Assembly: GCF_014648595.1 (NCBI RefSeq)
Contig: NZ_BMRK01000001.1
Location: 62,001 to 126,000, forward strand
Reading direction: 5' to 3'
Source of the DNA: Nocardioides luteus
Lineage (GTDB): Bacteria > Actinomycetota > Actinomycetes > Propionibacteriales > Nocardioidaceae
DNA length: 64,000 nucleotides
Shown here: piece by piece, positions 42,700-52,091 of the stretch
Layout of the letters: each line of letters opens with the position of its first letter
How positions within the stretch are numbered: position 1 is the first letter of the stretch
Position numbers and translations under genes: made by a program
Notes under the pieces: model-generated
Told to the model about the DNA's origin: nothing
The model's input: the letters and a program-made list of their open reading frames with translations, nothing else
The model's database searches: none

Positions 42700-42790
42700 G
42701 CGGGAGACCTCAGCAGCGACTCGAGGCCTCCGATCGCGTCACATCCTCGTGAATGAGGGTGTCGCGGCGTCGGAGGCAGCAGCCGGCCGG

Positions 42791-42811
42791 TAGTCTACGA
42801 ACAGACGTTCG
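42791..42811 (+). promoter_or_regulatory. LexA (SOS) box over the ruvCAB promoter
   Basis: CGAACAGACGTTCG (42798-42811) has the full actinobacterial SOS motif CGAAC-N4-GTTCG with perfect arms. A -10 box, TAGTCT, sits at 42791-42796, two bases upstream, so LexA would cover the transcription start. ruvCAB is a known SOS operon. Confidence 0.82.
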
Positions 42812-42850
42812 ACACCCGGCCGGCTCGGTCGTTGTGGAAGAGGTGCTCCA

Positions 42851-43375
42851 GTGCGCGTGCTCGGTATCGACCCCGGCCTGACCCGGTGCGGGATGGGCGT
42901 GGTCGACGGCTCGCTCGGCCGCCCGCTGTCGATGATCGACGTCGGGGTGATCCGGACCTCCTCGGACCTTCCGGTCTGGGAGCGGCTGGTGAGCATCGAG
43001 AAGGGCATCGACGCCTGGATCGAGGAGCACCGGCCCGACGCGGTCGCGATCGAGCGGATCTTCGCCCGTTCGAACGTCTCCACCATCATGGGCACGGCCC
43101 AGGCCAGCGGTCTCGCCATGGTCTGCGCCGCGCGACGCGGTCTCCCGGTCGCGCTGCACACGCCCTCGGAGGTCAAGGCCGCCGTCTCCGGCAACGGCCG
43201 AGCCGACAAGGCGCAGGTCACCGCGATGGTGACCCGCATCCTGCGGCTGCCGGCCCCGCCGAAGCCCGCCGACGCCGCCGACGCGCTCGCGCTGGCCATC
43301 ACCCACCAGTGGCGCGGAGGCGCCCAGAACCGCATCGAAGCCGCGGTCGCCGCGGCCGGGAAGGTACGCAGATGA
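42851..43375 (+). CDS. ruvC: Crossover junction endodeoxyribonuclease RuvC
   Basis: 174 residues, GTG start with GAAGAGGTG upstream. Cuts Holliday junctions as a dimer. [14 protein letters not shown] holds the catalytic Asp7, [10 protein letters not shown] the second acidic residue, and the C-terminal [17 protein letters not shown] the remaining Asp residues. Overlaps ruvA by 4 bases. Under the LexA box 40 bases upstream. Confidence 0.97.
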   Translation: MRVLGIDPGLTRCGMGVVDGSLGRPLSMIDVGVIRTSSDLPVWERLVSIEKGIDAWIEEHRPDAVAIERIFARSNVSTIMGTAQASGLAMVCAARRGLPVALHTPSEVKAAVSGNGRADKAQVTAMVTRILRLPAPPKPADAADALALAITHQWRGGAQNRIEAAVAAAGKVRR

Positions 43376-43974
43376 TCGCGTCCGTGCGCGGCAAGGTCGC
43401 CGCCGTCAGTCTCTCCACCGCCGTCGTCGAGGTCGGCGGCATCGGCATCGAGCTGCTCTGCACACCCAACACGCTGGCCACGCTCCGCACCGGCGAGGAG
43501 GCCCGCCTGCCGACCAGCCTGGTGGTGCGTGAGGACTCGCTGACCCTCTTCGGCTTCACCGACACCGACGAGCGCACTCTCTTCGAGCTGCTCCAGACCG
43601 CCTCCGGCGTCGGCCCGAAGCTCGCTCAGGCGATGCTCGCGGTGCTCTCGCCCGACGGCATCCGGCTGGCCATCTCGACCGAGGACGCCAAGACCCTCAC
43701 CAAGGTCCCCGGCATCGGCCAGAAGGGCGCCCAGCGGATCATCCTCGAGCTCAAGGACAGGATCGGTACGCCCTCGGGCACCGCCTCCGCGCCGTCAGCC
43801 GCCTCCGTGGCCGCCGCCCCCTGGCGCGACCAGGTGACCGAGGCCCTCGTCGGCCTGGGCTACAGCAGCAAGGACGCCGACAAGGCGGTCTCCGCGATCG
43901 AGCCCGAGGCCGGCGACCAGGCCAACATCTCGGTGCTGCTCCGGGCGGCGCTGCGGACTCTCTCAAAGGCATAA
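43372..43974 (+). CDS. ruvA: Holliday junction DNA helicase RuvA
   Basis: 200 residues, ATG. N-terminal OB fold ([23 protein letters not shown]), two helix-hairpin-helix motifs ([18 protein letters not shown] and [19 protein letters not shown]), an Ala/Ser-rich linker and the C-terminal RuvB-binding domain ([20 protein letters not shown]). Holds the four-way junction for RuvB and RuvC. Three bases separate it from ruvB. Confidence 0.97.
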   Translation: MIASVRGKVAAVSLSTAVVEVGGIGIELLCTPNTLATLRTGEEARLPTSLVVREDSLTLFGFTDTDERTLFELLQTASGVGPKLAQAMLAVLSPDGIRLAISTEDAKTLTKVPGIGQKGAQRIILELKDRIGTPSGTASAPSAASVAAAPWRDQVTEALVGLGYSSKDADKAVSAIEPEAGDQANISVLLRAALRTLSKA

Positions 43975-43977
43975 GGC

Positions 43978-45063
43978 ATGCACGAGGACGACTTGACCCG
44001 GGCCGAGGAGGACTACTTCTCCTCGCTCACCATCGCCGAGGCCGACGGCGACGACGACCGCGCGGTCGAGGCGGCTCTGCGCCCCAAGAGCCTCGACGAG
44101 CTGATCGGCCAGCAGCGGGTCCGCGAGCAGCTCAGCCTCGTGCTGGAGGCGGCGAGGCAGCGCGAGCGAGCCCCTGATCACGTACTCCTCTCCGGGCCTC
44201 CGGGACTCGGCAAGACCACCCTCGCGATGATCATCGCCGCCGAGATGTCGGCGCCGCTGCGGATCACCTCCGGTCCGGCGATCACCCACGCCGGCGACCT
44301 GGCCGCGATCCTGAGCGGGCTCAACGAGGGGGAGGTGCTCTTCGTCGACGAGATCCACCGGATGAGCCGGCCGGCCGAGGAGATGCTCTACCTGGCGATG
44401 GAGGACTTCCGGGTCGACGTCGTCATCGGCAAGGGGCCGGGCGCGACCGCGATCCCGATCGATCTGCCGCCGTTCACCCTGGTCGGCGCCACCACCCGCG
44501 CTGGTCTGCTTCCCGGACCCCTGCGCGACCGGTTCGGCTTCACCGGCCACCTCGAGCTCTACGACCCCGCCGACCTCGAGCTGATCGTGCGCCGCTCCGC
44601 AGGCCTGCTCGACGTCACGCTCAACGACGACGGTGCCGCCGAGATCGCCGGCCGCTCCCGAGGCACCCCACGCATCGCCAACCGGCTGCTGCGCCGCGTA
44701 CGCGACTATGCCCAGGTCAAGGCCGACGGCACCGTCACCCAGGAGGTCGCCCAGAAGGCGCTCGACCTCTACGAGGTCGACCCGCTCGGCCTGGACCGCC
44801 TCGACCTCGCCGTCCTCGACGCGCTCTGCCGCCGGTTCGGCGGCGGCCCCGTCGGCATCTCGACCCTGTCGGTCGCGGTAGGGGAGGAGCGCGAGACGGT
44901 CGAGGAGGTCGCCGAGCCGTTCCTGGTCCGCTCCGGCTTCCTGGCCCGTACGCCACGGGGCCGCGTCGCGACCCCGGCAGCCTGGGAGCATCTGGGACTG
45001 CCGGTCCCGGCCAACACCGAGGCCGCCGCCTGGTCGACCGATGCCCTCTGGAATGAGGCCTGA
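43978..45063 (+). CDS. ruvB: Holliday junction helicase motor RuvB
   Basis: 361 residues, ATG. AAA+ ATPase that drives branch migration. Walker [11 protein letters not shown], Walker B LFVDEIHR, sensor 1 VGATTRAG, arginine finger in GPLRDRFGF, sensor 2 [12 protein letters not shown]. The C-terminal winged helix binds [20 protein letters not shown] is the usual start of the ATPase domain. Confidence 0.98.
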   Translation: MHEDDLTRAEEDYFSSLTIAEADGDDDRAVEAALRPKSLDELIGQQRVREQLSLVLEAARQRERAPDHVLLSGPPGLGKTTLAMIIAAEMSAPLRITSGPAITHAGDLAAILSGLNEGEVLFVDEIHRMSRPAEEMLYLAMEDFRVDVVIGKGPGATAIPIDLPPFTLVGATTRAGLLPGPLRDRFGFTGHLELYDPADLELIVRRSAGLLDVTLNDDGAAEIAGRSRGTPRIANRLLRRVRDYAQVKADGTVTQEVAQKALDLYEVDPLGLDRLDLAVLDALCRRFGGGPVGISTLSVAVGEERETVEEVAEPFLVRSGFLARTPRGRVATPAAWEHLGLPVPANTEAAAWSTDALWNEA

Positions 45064-45089
45064 TTCACACTCGCCACCAGGTGCCTGGT

Positions 45090-45095
45090 TAGACT
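45090..45095 (+). promoter_or_regulatory. -10 box (TAGACT) before yajC
   Basis: TAGACT fits TANNNT, 55 bases before the yajC GTG in an 87-base gap after ruvB. It would start a yajC-secD-secF-apt transcript. Confidence 0.35.
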
Positions 45096-45150
45096 TGCAC
45101 GTCGCCGTGCGCCTGCCGGTGACCACTCAGACTGTCGGAGCCGAACCCCC

Positions 45151-45501
45151 GTGGAATTCCTTCCTTTCATCGTCATCATCGTCCTGTTCTACTTCCTGTT
45201 GATCAGGCCGCAGCAGAAGCGGGCGAAGCAGGCCCGTGAGCTCCAGCTCAACCTCCAGCCGGGCGACCGCGTCATGCTGACCGCTGGGGTCTTCGGCACC
45301 GTGACCGAGGTCGAGGAGACCACGACGAACATCAAGGTCGAGGTCGCCGACGGCGTCATCATCCAGGTCGTGCGCCAGGCCGTGGCCCAGAAGGTCACCG
45401 AGGCTCCCGCGGAGTCCGACGAGGCCGAGGTCGAGGCCCCCGCCGAGGAGACCTCCGCCGACGCCGAGAACGTCATCGTGGACCTCGACAAGAAGGACTG
45501 A
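45151..45501 (+). CDS. yajC: Preprotein translocase subunit YajC
   Basis: 116 residues, GTG start. One N-terminal membrane helix (FLPFIVIIVLFYFLLIRPQQ) with the family RPQQKRAK after it, then VMLTAGVFGTVTEVEE. The tail is acidic (EAPAESDEAEVEAPAEET). Binds the SecDF complex. secD follows after 7 bases. Confidence 0.95.
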   Translation: MEFLPFIVIIVLFYFLLIRPQQKRAKQARELQLNLQPGDRVMLTAGVFGTVTEVEETTTNIKVEVADGVIIQVVRQAVAQKVTEAPAESDEAEVEAPAEETSADAENVIVDLDKKD

Positions 45502-45508
45502 GCGACAC

Positions 45509-47221
45509 ATGGCACGCAAGACCGCGCGCCCCGGGCGGACGTTGGCTCTGCTCTTCCTGGCGATCGCGATCATGTTCGGCGGCATCGCGTTCGCCGGCAC
45601 CTGGAAGCCCGAGCTGGGCCTCGACCTCCGTGGCGGCACCGAGATCTCGATGACCGCGAAGAACACCGAGGGCGGTTCGGTCCCGAGGGAGAGCCTCGAA
45701 GAGGCCAAGACGATCATCGACCAGCGCGTCAACGGCTCCGGCATCACCGGCGGCCGGGTGACCACCGAGGGCAACGACGTCATCAAGGTCTCCATCCCCG
45801 GCACCGGCAAGGTGCAGCAGGAGACCGCCGAGCGCGTCCGTCAGACCGCGAAGCTCCGCTTCCGCCTGGTGGCCTGCAGCCCGCAGCGGCCCTGCGGCTC
45901 CGGCGACGCCGGCGCCGGCGGTGGCTCGATGATCGAGGACCCGTCCGGTGGTGCCGCTCCCGGCACCTCGCCGCGTGCTCCCTTCGGCAGCGAGACGGTC
46001 AGCGCCTCCGAGGAGTCCGAGAAGGGCTCCGACAAGGACGCCAAGAGCGACCCGAGCCCCTCGGCCTCGGCGTCGGCCGGTGCCGACTCCGAGAAGAAGA
46101 AGAGCGAGAACTCGGTCGTCAAGGTCGACGACGCGGTGAAGTTCATGCGCAACGTGCCGCAGGAGTGGGCGACCGCCTACAGCTCCTTCACCTGCCCCAC
46201 GCCAGGCTCCAAGCCGGCCGAGGACATCGCCGGCAAGCCGCTGCTGACCTGTGACGACGACGGCATGCCCTACCTGCTGACCCCGGCGGTCATCGAGGGC
46301 ACCGAGATCAAGGAAGCCTCCTACGGCATCCCCCAGCAGCAGGCCAACTACGTCGTGACCCTCGACTTCAAGTCCGACGGCAACAAGGTCTTCGCCGACA
46401 CCACCGGCGCCATCGCCGGCAGCGGCGAGCAGTTCGCGATCGTCCTGGACGCCAAGGTCATCTCCGCCCCGACCGCCGACTCGCGGATCAGCGGCGGGGC
46501 CCAGATCAGCGGCGACTTCACTCAGGAGACCGCGGCCGCGCTGGCCAACAACCTGAAGTACGGCTCGCTGCCGCTCGACTTCCCCGAGGACGGCATCCAG
46601 ACCCGGGTGATCGGTCCGACCCTGGCCGGCAACCAGCTCACCGCCGGTCTGTGGGCCGGCCTGATCGGCATGATCCTCGTGGTGATCTTCTCGGTGCTCT
46701 ACTACCGCGCCATGGCCATCGTCGTGATCGGGTCGTTGGCCGTGGCGGGCGCCCTGACGTACGGCATGATCCTGCTGCTCAGCGAGACCGCCGGTGTCAC
46801 CCTGGACCTCCCGGGCGTCGCCGGTCTGATCGTCGGTATCGGCATCACCGCCGACTCCTTCATCATCCTCTACGAGCGGATGCGTGACGACATGCGCGAG
46901 GGCCGCTCGATGCGGGTGGCCGTCGACACCGCCTGGGTCCGCGCCCGGAACACCTGTCTGGCCTCCGACGCCGTCTCGTTCCTGGCCGCGTTCGTGCTCT
47001 ACGTCTTCGCGACCAACGAGGTCAAGGGCTTCGCCTTCATGCTGGGTCTGACCACCATCATCGACGTGCTGGTGTTCTTCTGGCTCACCCACCCGCTGAC
47101 CAAGCTGTTGGCCGGTTGGGGCTTCTTCAACAAGGGCCACGTGCTCTCCGGCATGGACAAGCGCGCTATCGGCACCGTCGACGCCCCCACGGGCACCACT
47201 CTGGTCGGAGGCAAGGCCTGA
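45509..47221 (+). CDS. secD: Protein translocase subunit SecD
   Basis: 570 residues, ATG. N-terminal helix and GLDLRGGTEI, large extracytoplasmic P1 domain, then the RND-type membrane half with DSFIILYERMRDDMREGRS. The P1 domain contains a Ser/Lys/Asp/Glu-rich low-complexity insertion (about 155-205, e.g. EKGSDKDAKSDPSPSASASA), common in actinobacterial SecD. Uses the proton gradient to pull proteins from the SecYEG channel. The stop overlaps the secF ATG by one base. Confidence 0.97.
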   Translation: MARKTARPGRTLALLFLAIAIMFGGIAFAGTWKPELGLDLRGGTEISMTAKNTEGGSVPRESLEEAKTIIDQRVNGSGITGGRVTTEGNDVIKVSIPGTGKVQQETAERVRQTAKLRFRLVACSPQRPCGSGDAGAGGGSMIEDPSGGAAPGTSPRAPFGSETVSASEESEKGSDKDAKSDPSPSASASAGADSEKKKSENSVVKVDDAVKFMRNVPQEWATAYSSFTCPTPGSKPAEDIAGKPLLTCDDDGMPYLLTPAVIEGTEIKEASYGIPQQQANYVVTLDFKSDGNKVFADTTGAIAGSGEQFAIVLDAKVISAPTADSRISGGAQISGDFTQETAAALANNLKYGSLPLDFPEDGIQTRVIGPTLAGNQLTAGLWAGLIGMILVVIFSVLYYRAMAIVVIGSLAVAGALTYGMILLLSETAGVTLDLPGVAGLIVGIGITADSFIILYERMRDDMREGRSMRVAVDTAWVRARNTCLASDAVSFLAAFVLYVFATNEVKGFAFMLGLTTIIDVLVFFWLTHPLTKLLAGWGFFNKGHVLSGMDKRAIGTVDAPTGTTLVGGKA

Positions 47222-48456
47222 TGAGCAAGTTCTCGATCTCGCGGCTCGGCAAGGAGCTCTACACCGGCGAGAAGTCGTTCGACTTCGTCGGCCGACGGAT
47301 GCTCTGGTACGCGATCTCCGCGGTCGTCCTCGTCGCGGTCATCCTCGGTGTCTCGCTCCAGGGCCTCAACCTCGGCATCGACTTCACCGGCGGCACGCGC
47401 TACACCGTCACCGTGGCGCAGGCCGACCAGGAGCTCGCCGACGACCTGCGTACGGCCGTCGGGGACACCGCTGTCGAGGCTGCCGACGGCGCCACTGTTC
47501 GCACCGCCGGCGGGCAGTCGATCGTCATCGAGACCAAGGCGATCGCCGACAACTCCGAGGCGGACGACGCGATCATGGAGGCGATCACCTCGACCGCCGA
47601 CGTGGCCGACGACGACGTCAGCCGCACCGGCATCGGCCCCAGCTGGGGTGAGCGGGTCGCCTCCAAGGCGGGGCTGGCGCTGGGCATCTTCCTGATCGGT
47701 GTGATCCTGTTCATCTGGGTCTACTTCCGCGAGTGGAAGATGTCGGTCGCAGGTGTGGCCGCGCTGCTCCACGACGTGGTGATCACCGTGGGCGTCTACG
47801 CCATCGTCGGGTTCGAGGTGACGCCGGCGACCATCACCGGGTTCCTGACGATCCTCGGTTACTCGCTCTATGACACCGTGGTGGTCTTCGACAAGGTCAA
47901 GGAGAACACCCGCAACCTGTCGCGCACCAAGCAGACCTACGCCTCGGCCGCGAACCTCGCGGTCAACCAGACCCTGGTCCGCTCGGTGAACACCTCGATC
48001 ATCGGTCTGCTCCCGGTCGTCGCGATCCTCTACGTCAGCACCGTCCAGCTCGGCACCTCCTCGCTGAAGGACATCTCGCTGGTCCTCTTCGTCGGTATGG
48101 CCGTCGGCACCTACTCCTCGATCTTCATCGCCACGCCGCTGCTGGTGCACCTGAAGTCGCGGGAGAAGGAGGTCGTCGACGCCGAGCGGCGCGCCGCGGC
48201 CCGGATGAAGGAAGCCGACAAGTACGCCGCGGTGCCGGTCTTCGACGAGGGCATGGCGGTCGCCGACGGCGAGCCCGACGAGCTCCGCGAAGGCTCCGAG
48301 GACCTCCACGAGGCCGGGGTGAGCCGGAGCCCGAGGCCCAACACCGCCCCGACCGGCCGGGGTCGCAACGCCCCCAGCCAGCACCGTGAGGTCAGCGACA
48401 GCCGCGCCGCCGGGCGTCCGCAGCCCAAGCGCGAGTCGAGGTCGAAGCGCAAGTGA
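47221..48456 (+). CDS. secF: Protein translocase subunit SecF
   Basis: 411 residues, ATG in TGATG overlap with secD. LNLGIDFTGGTRY is the SecF first periplasmic strand; ILGYSLYDTVVVFDKVKEN and SIIGLLPVVAILY mark the membrane domain. The C-terminal tail of about 110 residues is long, basic and Pro/Ser-rich (e.g. RPQPKRESRSKRK). Pairs with SecD. Overlaps apt by 4 bases. Confidence 0.97.
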   Translation: MSKFSISRLGKELYTGEKSFDFVGRRMLWYAISAVVLVAVILGVSLQGLNLGIDFTGGTRYTVTVAQADQELADDLRTAVGDTAVEAADGATVRTAGGQSIVIETKAIADNSEADDAIMEAITSTADVADDDVSRTGIGPSWGERVASKAGLALGIFLIGVILFIWVYFREWKMSVAGVAALLHDVVITVGVYAIVGFEVTPATITGFLTILGYSLYDTVVVFDKVKENTRNLSRTKQTYASAANLAVNQTLVRSVNTSIIGLLPVVAILYVSTVQLGTSSLKDISLVLFVGMAVGTYSSIFIATPLLVHLKSREKEVVDAERRAAARMKEADKYAAVPVFDEGMAVADGEPDELREGSEDLHEAGVSRSPRPNTAPTGRGRNAPSQHREVSDSRAAGRPQPKRESRSKRK

Positions 48457-49019
48457 GTCTCCCCGAGACCGCCACCGGCGGCCGGTCGCTGGAGGAGACC
48501 CTCGAGCGACTGGTCGCCGACGTGCCCGACTTCCCCGAGCCGGGTGTCGGCTTCAAGGACATCACCCCGCTGCTGGCCGACCACGCCGGCTTCACCCAAG
48601 TGGTCGAGGCGCTGGCCGCTCCGGCCCGCGACACCGAGGGTGCGGTGACGGTCACCAAGGTGCTCGGGATGGAGTCCCGCGGCTTCATCCTCGGTGCGCC
48701 GGCTGCCATGCAGCTCGGCGTCGGCTTCGTGCCGGTCCGCAAGGCCGGCAAGCTGCCGCGCGAGACCCACGCGGTCTCCTACTCGCTGGAGTACGGCGAG
48801 GCCACCCTGGAGATCCACACCGACGCCATCGCGCCGGGGGAGCGGGTGCTGGTCATCGACGACGTCCTCGCCACCGGCGGCACCGCCGCGGCCACCATCG
48901 AGCTCGTCGAGCGCTGCGGTGGAGTCGTCGTGGGCGTCTCGGTGCTGCTCGAGCTCGGTTTCCTCGACCCGCGCAGCAAGCTGCCCGGCACCCCGGTGCA
49001 CTCCCTGTTGGTCAGTTGA
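48453..49019 (+). CDS. apt: Adenine phosphoribosyltransferase
   Basis: 188 residues, GTG start coupled to secF. Salvages adenine to AMP with PRPP. PRPP loop: VLVIDDVLATGGTAAA; VPDFPEPGVGFKDITPLL and GMESRGFILGAPAA are Apt-specific. Sits before relA as in other actinobacteria. Confidence 0.96.
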   Translation: MSLPETATGGRSLEETLERLVADVPDFPEPGVGFKDITPLLADHAGFTQVVEALAAPARDTEGAVTVTKVLGMESRGFILGAPAAMQLGVGFVPVRKAGKLPRETHAVSYSLEYGEATLEIHTDAIAPGERVLVIDDVLATGGTAAATIELVERCGGVVVGVSVLLELGFLDPRSKLPGTPVHSLLVS

Positions 49020-49069
49020 CAGGTCCATCATGCAGGTGCCGTCCTAGCCAATGCTCCGGGTGCGGCCGG

Positions 49070-49075
49070 TAGACT
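49070..49075 (+). promoter_or_regulatory. -10 box (TAGACT) for leaderless relA
   Basis: TAGACT lies 6 nt before the relA ATG. No ribosome site is present in the 62-base gap after apt. Confidence 0.5.
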
Positions 49076-49081
49076 CGGGAC

Positions 49082-51397
49082 ATGGCAGAGGATCGCACAG
49101 TCGCGCAGCCTCGTGCGCACAACATCGAGGCGCGGGAGAGCAGTGGCCCGGCTCCGTCGGGTCGCAGCGTACGTGCGCGTCTGGCCCGGATCGGCGGGCG
49201 CGGCGCCCCGGGCAACCCTGTGCTGGAGCCCCTCTTCCGAGCGGTGCGGTCCAACCATCCCAAGGCCGATCTGGCGCTCCTGGAGCGGGCCTACGTCACC
49301 GCCGAGCGACTGCACGGCACGCAGATGCGCAAGAGCGGCGACCCCTACATCACCCACCCGCTCGCGGTGACCACGATCCTCGCCGAGCTCGGCATGACCG
49401 AGCCGACCCTGGTGGCGGCGCTGCTCCACGACACCGTCGAGGACACGCCCTACACGCTCAAGGAGCTGACCCGCGACTTCGGTGAGGAGGTCGCCCACCT
49501 CGTCGACGGCGTCACCAAGCTCGACAAGGTCACCTACGGCGACTCCGCGCAGGCCGAGACCATCCGCAAGATGGTCGTGGCGATGTCCCGCGACATCCGG
49601 GTGCTGGTCATCAAGCTGGCCGACCGGCTGCACAACATGCGTACGCTTCGCTACGTCCCCCAGAAGTCGCAGGAGCGCTCGGCCCGCGAGACCCTCGACA
49701 TCTACGCGCCGCTGGCCCACCGGCTCGGCATGAACACCATCAAGTTCGAGCTCGAGGACCTCGCCTTCGCGACACTCTACCCGAAGATGTACGACGAGCT
49801 GGTCCGCCTGGTCGCCGACCGCAACCCGTCGCGGGAGAAGTTTCTTGCCCAGGTCATCGACCAGGTCGAGCGTGACCTGCACGAGGCCCGGATCAAGGCG
49901 ACGGTCACCGGCCGTCCGAAGCACTACTACTCGATCTACCAGAAGATGATCGTCGGCGGGAAGGACTTCTCCGACATCAACGACCTGGTCGGCATCAGGA
50001 TCCTGGTCGAGGACGAGCGCGACTGCTACTCCGTCCTCGGCATCCTGCACTCGCGGTGGAACCCCGTCCTCGGGCGGTTCAAGGACTACATCGCGATGCC
50101 GAAGTTCAACATGTACCAGTCGCTGCACACGACGGTCATCGGCCCGCAGGGCAAGCCGGTCGAGCTGCAGATCCGCACCTTCGCGATGCACCGCCGCGCC
50201 GAGTTCGGTGTCGCGGCCCACTGGAAATACAAGGAGGACGGCCGCAACGGTGTCGACACCGACCGGCCGATGGACAACGACATGAGCTGGGTCAAGCAGC
50301 TCATGGACTGGCAGTCCGAGGTCAACGACCCCGGCGAGTTCCTGGAGTCGCTGCGCTTCGAGATGAAGCGCACCGAGGTCTACGTCTTCACTCCCAAGGG
50401 CGACGTGATCGCGCTGCCCGCCGACGCGACACCCGTCGACTTCGCGTACGCCGTCCACACCGAGGTAGGCAACAAGACCATCGGCGCCCGTGTCAACGGG
50501 CGCCTGGTGCCGCTGGAGTCGACCCTGGAGAGCGGTGACGTGGTCGAGGTCTTCACCTCGAAGTCGCCCAACGCCGGTCCGTCCAAGGACTGGGCCTCCT
50601 TCGTCAAGTCCAACCGCGCCAAGGCCAAGATCCGCCAGTGGCACACCCGCGAGCGTCGCGACGAGGCCATCGAGAAGGGCCAGGACGCGATCGGCCGGCT
50701 GATGCGCAAGGAGGGCCTGCCCCTCAAACGGCTGATGTCGCGCGAGTCGCTGATGCAGGTCGCCGACCATTTCGACCTCGCCGACGTCGAGGCGCTCTAC
50801 GCCGCGGTGGGGGAGAGCCACCTCTCCGCCCAGGCCGTCGTACGTCGCGTCATCGAGGACCGCGGTGGCGACGAGGGCGCCGCCGAGGATCTCGCCGAGG
50901 CGATCAACGTCGGCCGCCGGCGCCACGGCAAGGTCTCCGCCGCCAACTCCGACGCAGGCGTGATCGTCAAGGGCTCCCCGGACGTGTGGGTCAAGCTCGC
51001 CAAGTGCTGCACCCCGGTGCCGGGCGACGACATCCTCGGCTTCGTGACCAAGGGCGGGGGAGTCTCGGTGCACCGCACCGACTGCACCAACGCCGCCGAG
51101 CTCCGCTCCCACCCCGAGCGCCTGCTGGAGGTCGAGTGGGGGTCGACCTCCAACTCGGTCTTCCTGGTCAACATCCAGGTCGAGGCGCTCGACCGCGCCC
51201 GGCTCCTCTCCGACATCACGATGGCGCTCTCCGACGCCCACGTGAACATCCTCAGTGCCCAGCTCACCACCACCCGCGACCGTGTCGCGAAGTCTCGGTT
51301 CTCCTTCGAGATGGCAGACTCCAAGCATCTGGACACCGTCTTGAAGCAGGTACGCACCGTCCCTGGCGTCTTCGACGCCTACCGCGTCACCCAATAG
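49082..51397 (+). CDS. relA: Bifunctional (p)ppGpp synthetase/hydrolase (Rsh)
   Basis: 771 residues. Order: disordered N-terminus (1-60), HD hydrolase ([15 protein letters not shown] and [11 protein letters not shown], both metal-site histidine boxes intact), synthetase ([32 protein letters not shown]), TGS ([18 protein letters not shown]), a Cys-containing middle region ([18 protein letters not shown]) and a C-terminal ACT domain. With both active sites conserved it should make and destroy the stringent-response alarmone, like mycobacterial Rel. Confidence 0.97.
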   Translation: MAEDRTVAQPRAHNIEARESSGPAPSGRSVRARLARIGGRGAPGNPVLEPLFRAVRSNHPKADLALLERAYVTAERLHGTQMRKSGDPYITHPLAVTTILAELGMTEPTLVAALLHDTVEDTPYTLKELTRDFGEEVAHLVDGVTKLDKVTYGDSAQAETIRKMVVAMSRDIRVLVIKLADRLHNMRTLRYVPQKSQERSARETLDIYAPLAHRLGMNTIKFELEDLAFATLYPKMYDELVRLVADRNPSREKFLAQVIDQVERDLHEARIKATVTGRPKHYYSIYQKMIVGGKDFSDINDLVGIRILVEDERDCYSVLGILHSRWNPVLGRFKDYIAMPKFNMYQSLHTTVIGPQGKPVELQIRTFAMHRRAEFGVAAHWKYKEDGRNGVDTDRPMDNDMSWVKQLMDWQSEVNDPGEFLESLRFEMKRTEVYVFTPKGDVIALPADATPVDFAYAVHTEVGNKTIGARVNGRLVPLESTLESGDVVEVFTSKSPNAGPSKDWASFVKSNRAKAKIRQWHTRERRDEAIEKGQDAIGRLMRKEGLPLKRLMSRESLMQVADHFDLADVEALYAAVGESHLSAQAVVRRVIEDRGGDEGAAEDLAEAINVGRRRHGKVSAANSDAGVIVKGSPDVWVKLAKCCTPVPGDDILGFVTKGGGVSVHRTDCTNAAELRSHPERLLEVEWGSTSNSVFLVNIQVEALDRARLLSDITMALSDAHVNILSAQLTTTRDRVAKSRFSFEMADSKHLDTVLKQVRTVPGVFDAYRVTQ

Positions 51398-51411
51398 GAA
51401 GTGAGCAGCCG

Positions 51412-51612
51412 ATGGACCCGTTCACCTGGTTTCTGATCGTTCTCGGGATCCTGATCGTAGGTGGGGTCCTGTGGCAGGTGCTGCGCAAGTCAACGCGAGG
51501 AGTCGACGCGGCCGTCGCGGACGAGAACCGCACCCAGGCCACGGCCAAGGCCGAGTACAACGGCGCGATGCAGCACCACGGCCCCAACATCGGGCCGACC
51601 AACGGCGTCTGA
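51412..51612 (+). CDS. Tiny single-helix membrane protein after relA
   Basis: 66 residues, ATG 14 bases after relA, with GGAAGTGAG upstream. A membrane helix (WFLIVLGILIVGGVLWQVL) follows MDPFT; the rest is polar and ends IGPTNGV. No family recognised. The opening FTWxLI-helix resembles the 53-residue protein 98 bases downstream, so the two may be distant paralogues. Confidence 0.6.
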   Translation: MDPFTWFLIVLGILIVGGVLWQVLRKSTRGVDAAVADENRTQATAKAEYNGAMQHHGPNIGPTNGV

Positions 51613-51709
51613 GGAATCCCGAGAGCAGGTGTGACCGGGTAACTGCGCTCCCTCGATCCGGTAAGGTAAAGCAAAGCGCCACTCGGGCGCTCGGGCGAAG
51701 GAGCACACC

Positions 51710-51871
51710 ATGTTCACCTGGATCCTCATCATCGGCGGCGTACTCCTCTTCCTGGGGCTCGCCTGGACCACGATCGGCATGGCTCCCAAGGGCATCGACC
51801 CCGAGGACGTACGCAACATCAAGCGCGACAACGCAGGCAGGGGCGACTACTACGGCGGCGCCGGTCTGTAA
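51710..51871 (+). CDS. 53-residue membrane protein
   Basis: ATG at 51710 with GAAGGAG 6 bases upstream, TAA at 51869. Translates MFTWILIIGGVLLFLGLAWT (one helix), then a polar tail PKGIDPEDVRNIKR and a Gly/Tyr-rich end (GDYYGGAGL). Good ribosome site and clean start support a real gene. Function unknown. Repeat array 3 begins ten bases after the stop. Confidence 0.6.
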   Translation: MFTWILIIGGVLLFLGLAWTTIGMAPKGIDPEDVRNIKRDNAGRGDYYGGAGL

Positions 51872-51880
51872 CCCATCGCC

Positions 51881-51960
51881 GAGTCGGCGCAACTGCCCCG
51901 AAATACAACGCCGAGTCGGCGTGTCTGCCCCACCAGCGTGGGACAGACGCGCCGACTCGG
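51881..51960. repeat. 32-bp palindromic repeat array 3 (2 direct + 1 inverted unit)
   Basis: GAGTCGGCG cores at 51881 and 51913 (32 apart) and one inverted core, CGCCGACTC, at 51950. Same consensus and inward-facing layout as arrays 1 and 2, in minimal form. Confidence 0.88.
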
Positions 51961-52006
51961 CTTCTCGGCATCTGAGACGGTCGCGGTGGGTGGACGGGCA
52001 CTTCGT

Positions 52007-52072
52007 GGACTTGACGGGTGTTTCAGTGCCCGCCAAGTCCAGGGATACCCGGCCGACCGGGTATCCCTGGAC
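52007..52072. terminator. Tandem strong hairpins between convergent genes
   Basis: Hairpin 1: GGACTTGACGGG / CCCGCCAAGTCC (52007-52018, 52029-52040), one mismatch, 10-base loop. Hairpin 2: GTCCAGGGATACCCGG / its exact reverse complement (52037-52052, 52057-52072), 16-bp perfect arms with a 4-base loop. The two share 52037-52040, so they compete. Together they are a likely two-way terminator for the relA side and the DUF349 gene. Confidence 0.7.
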
Positions 52073-52091
52073 CCCATTCGCCTGACCCAGG

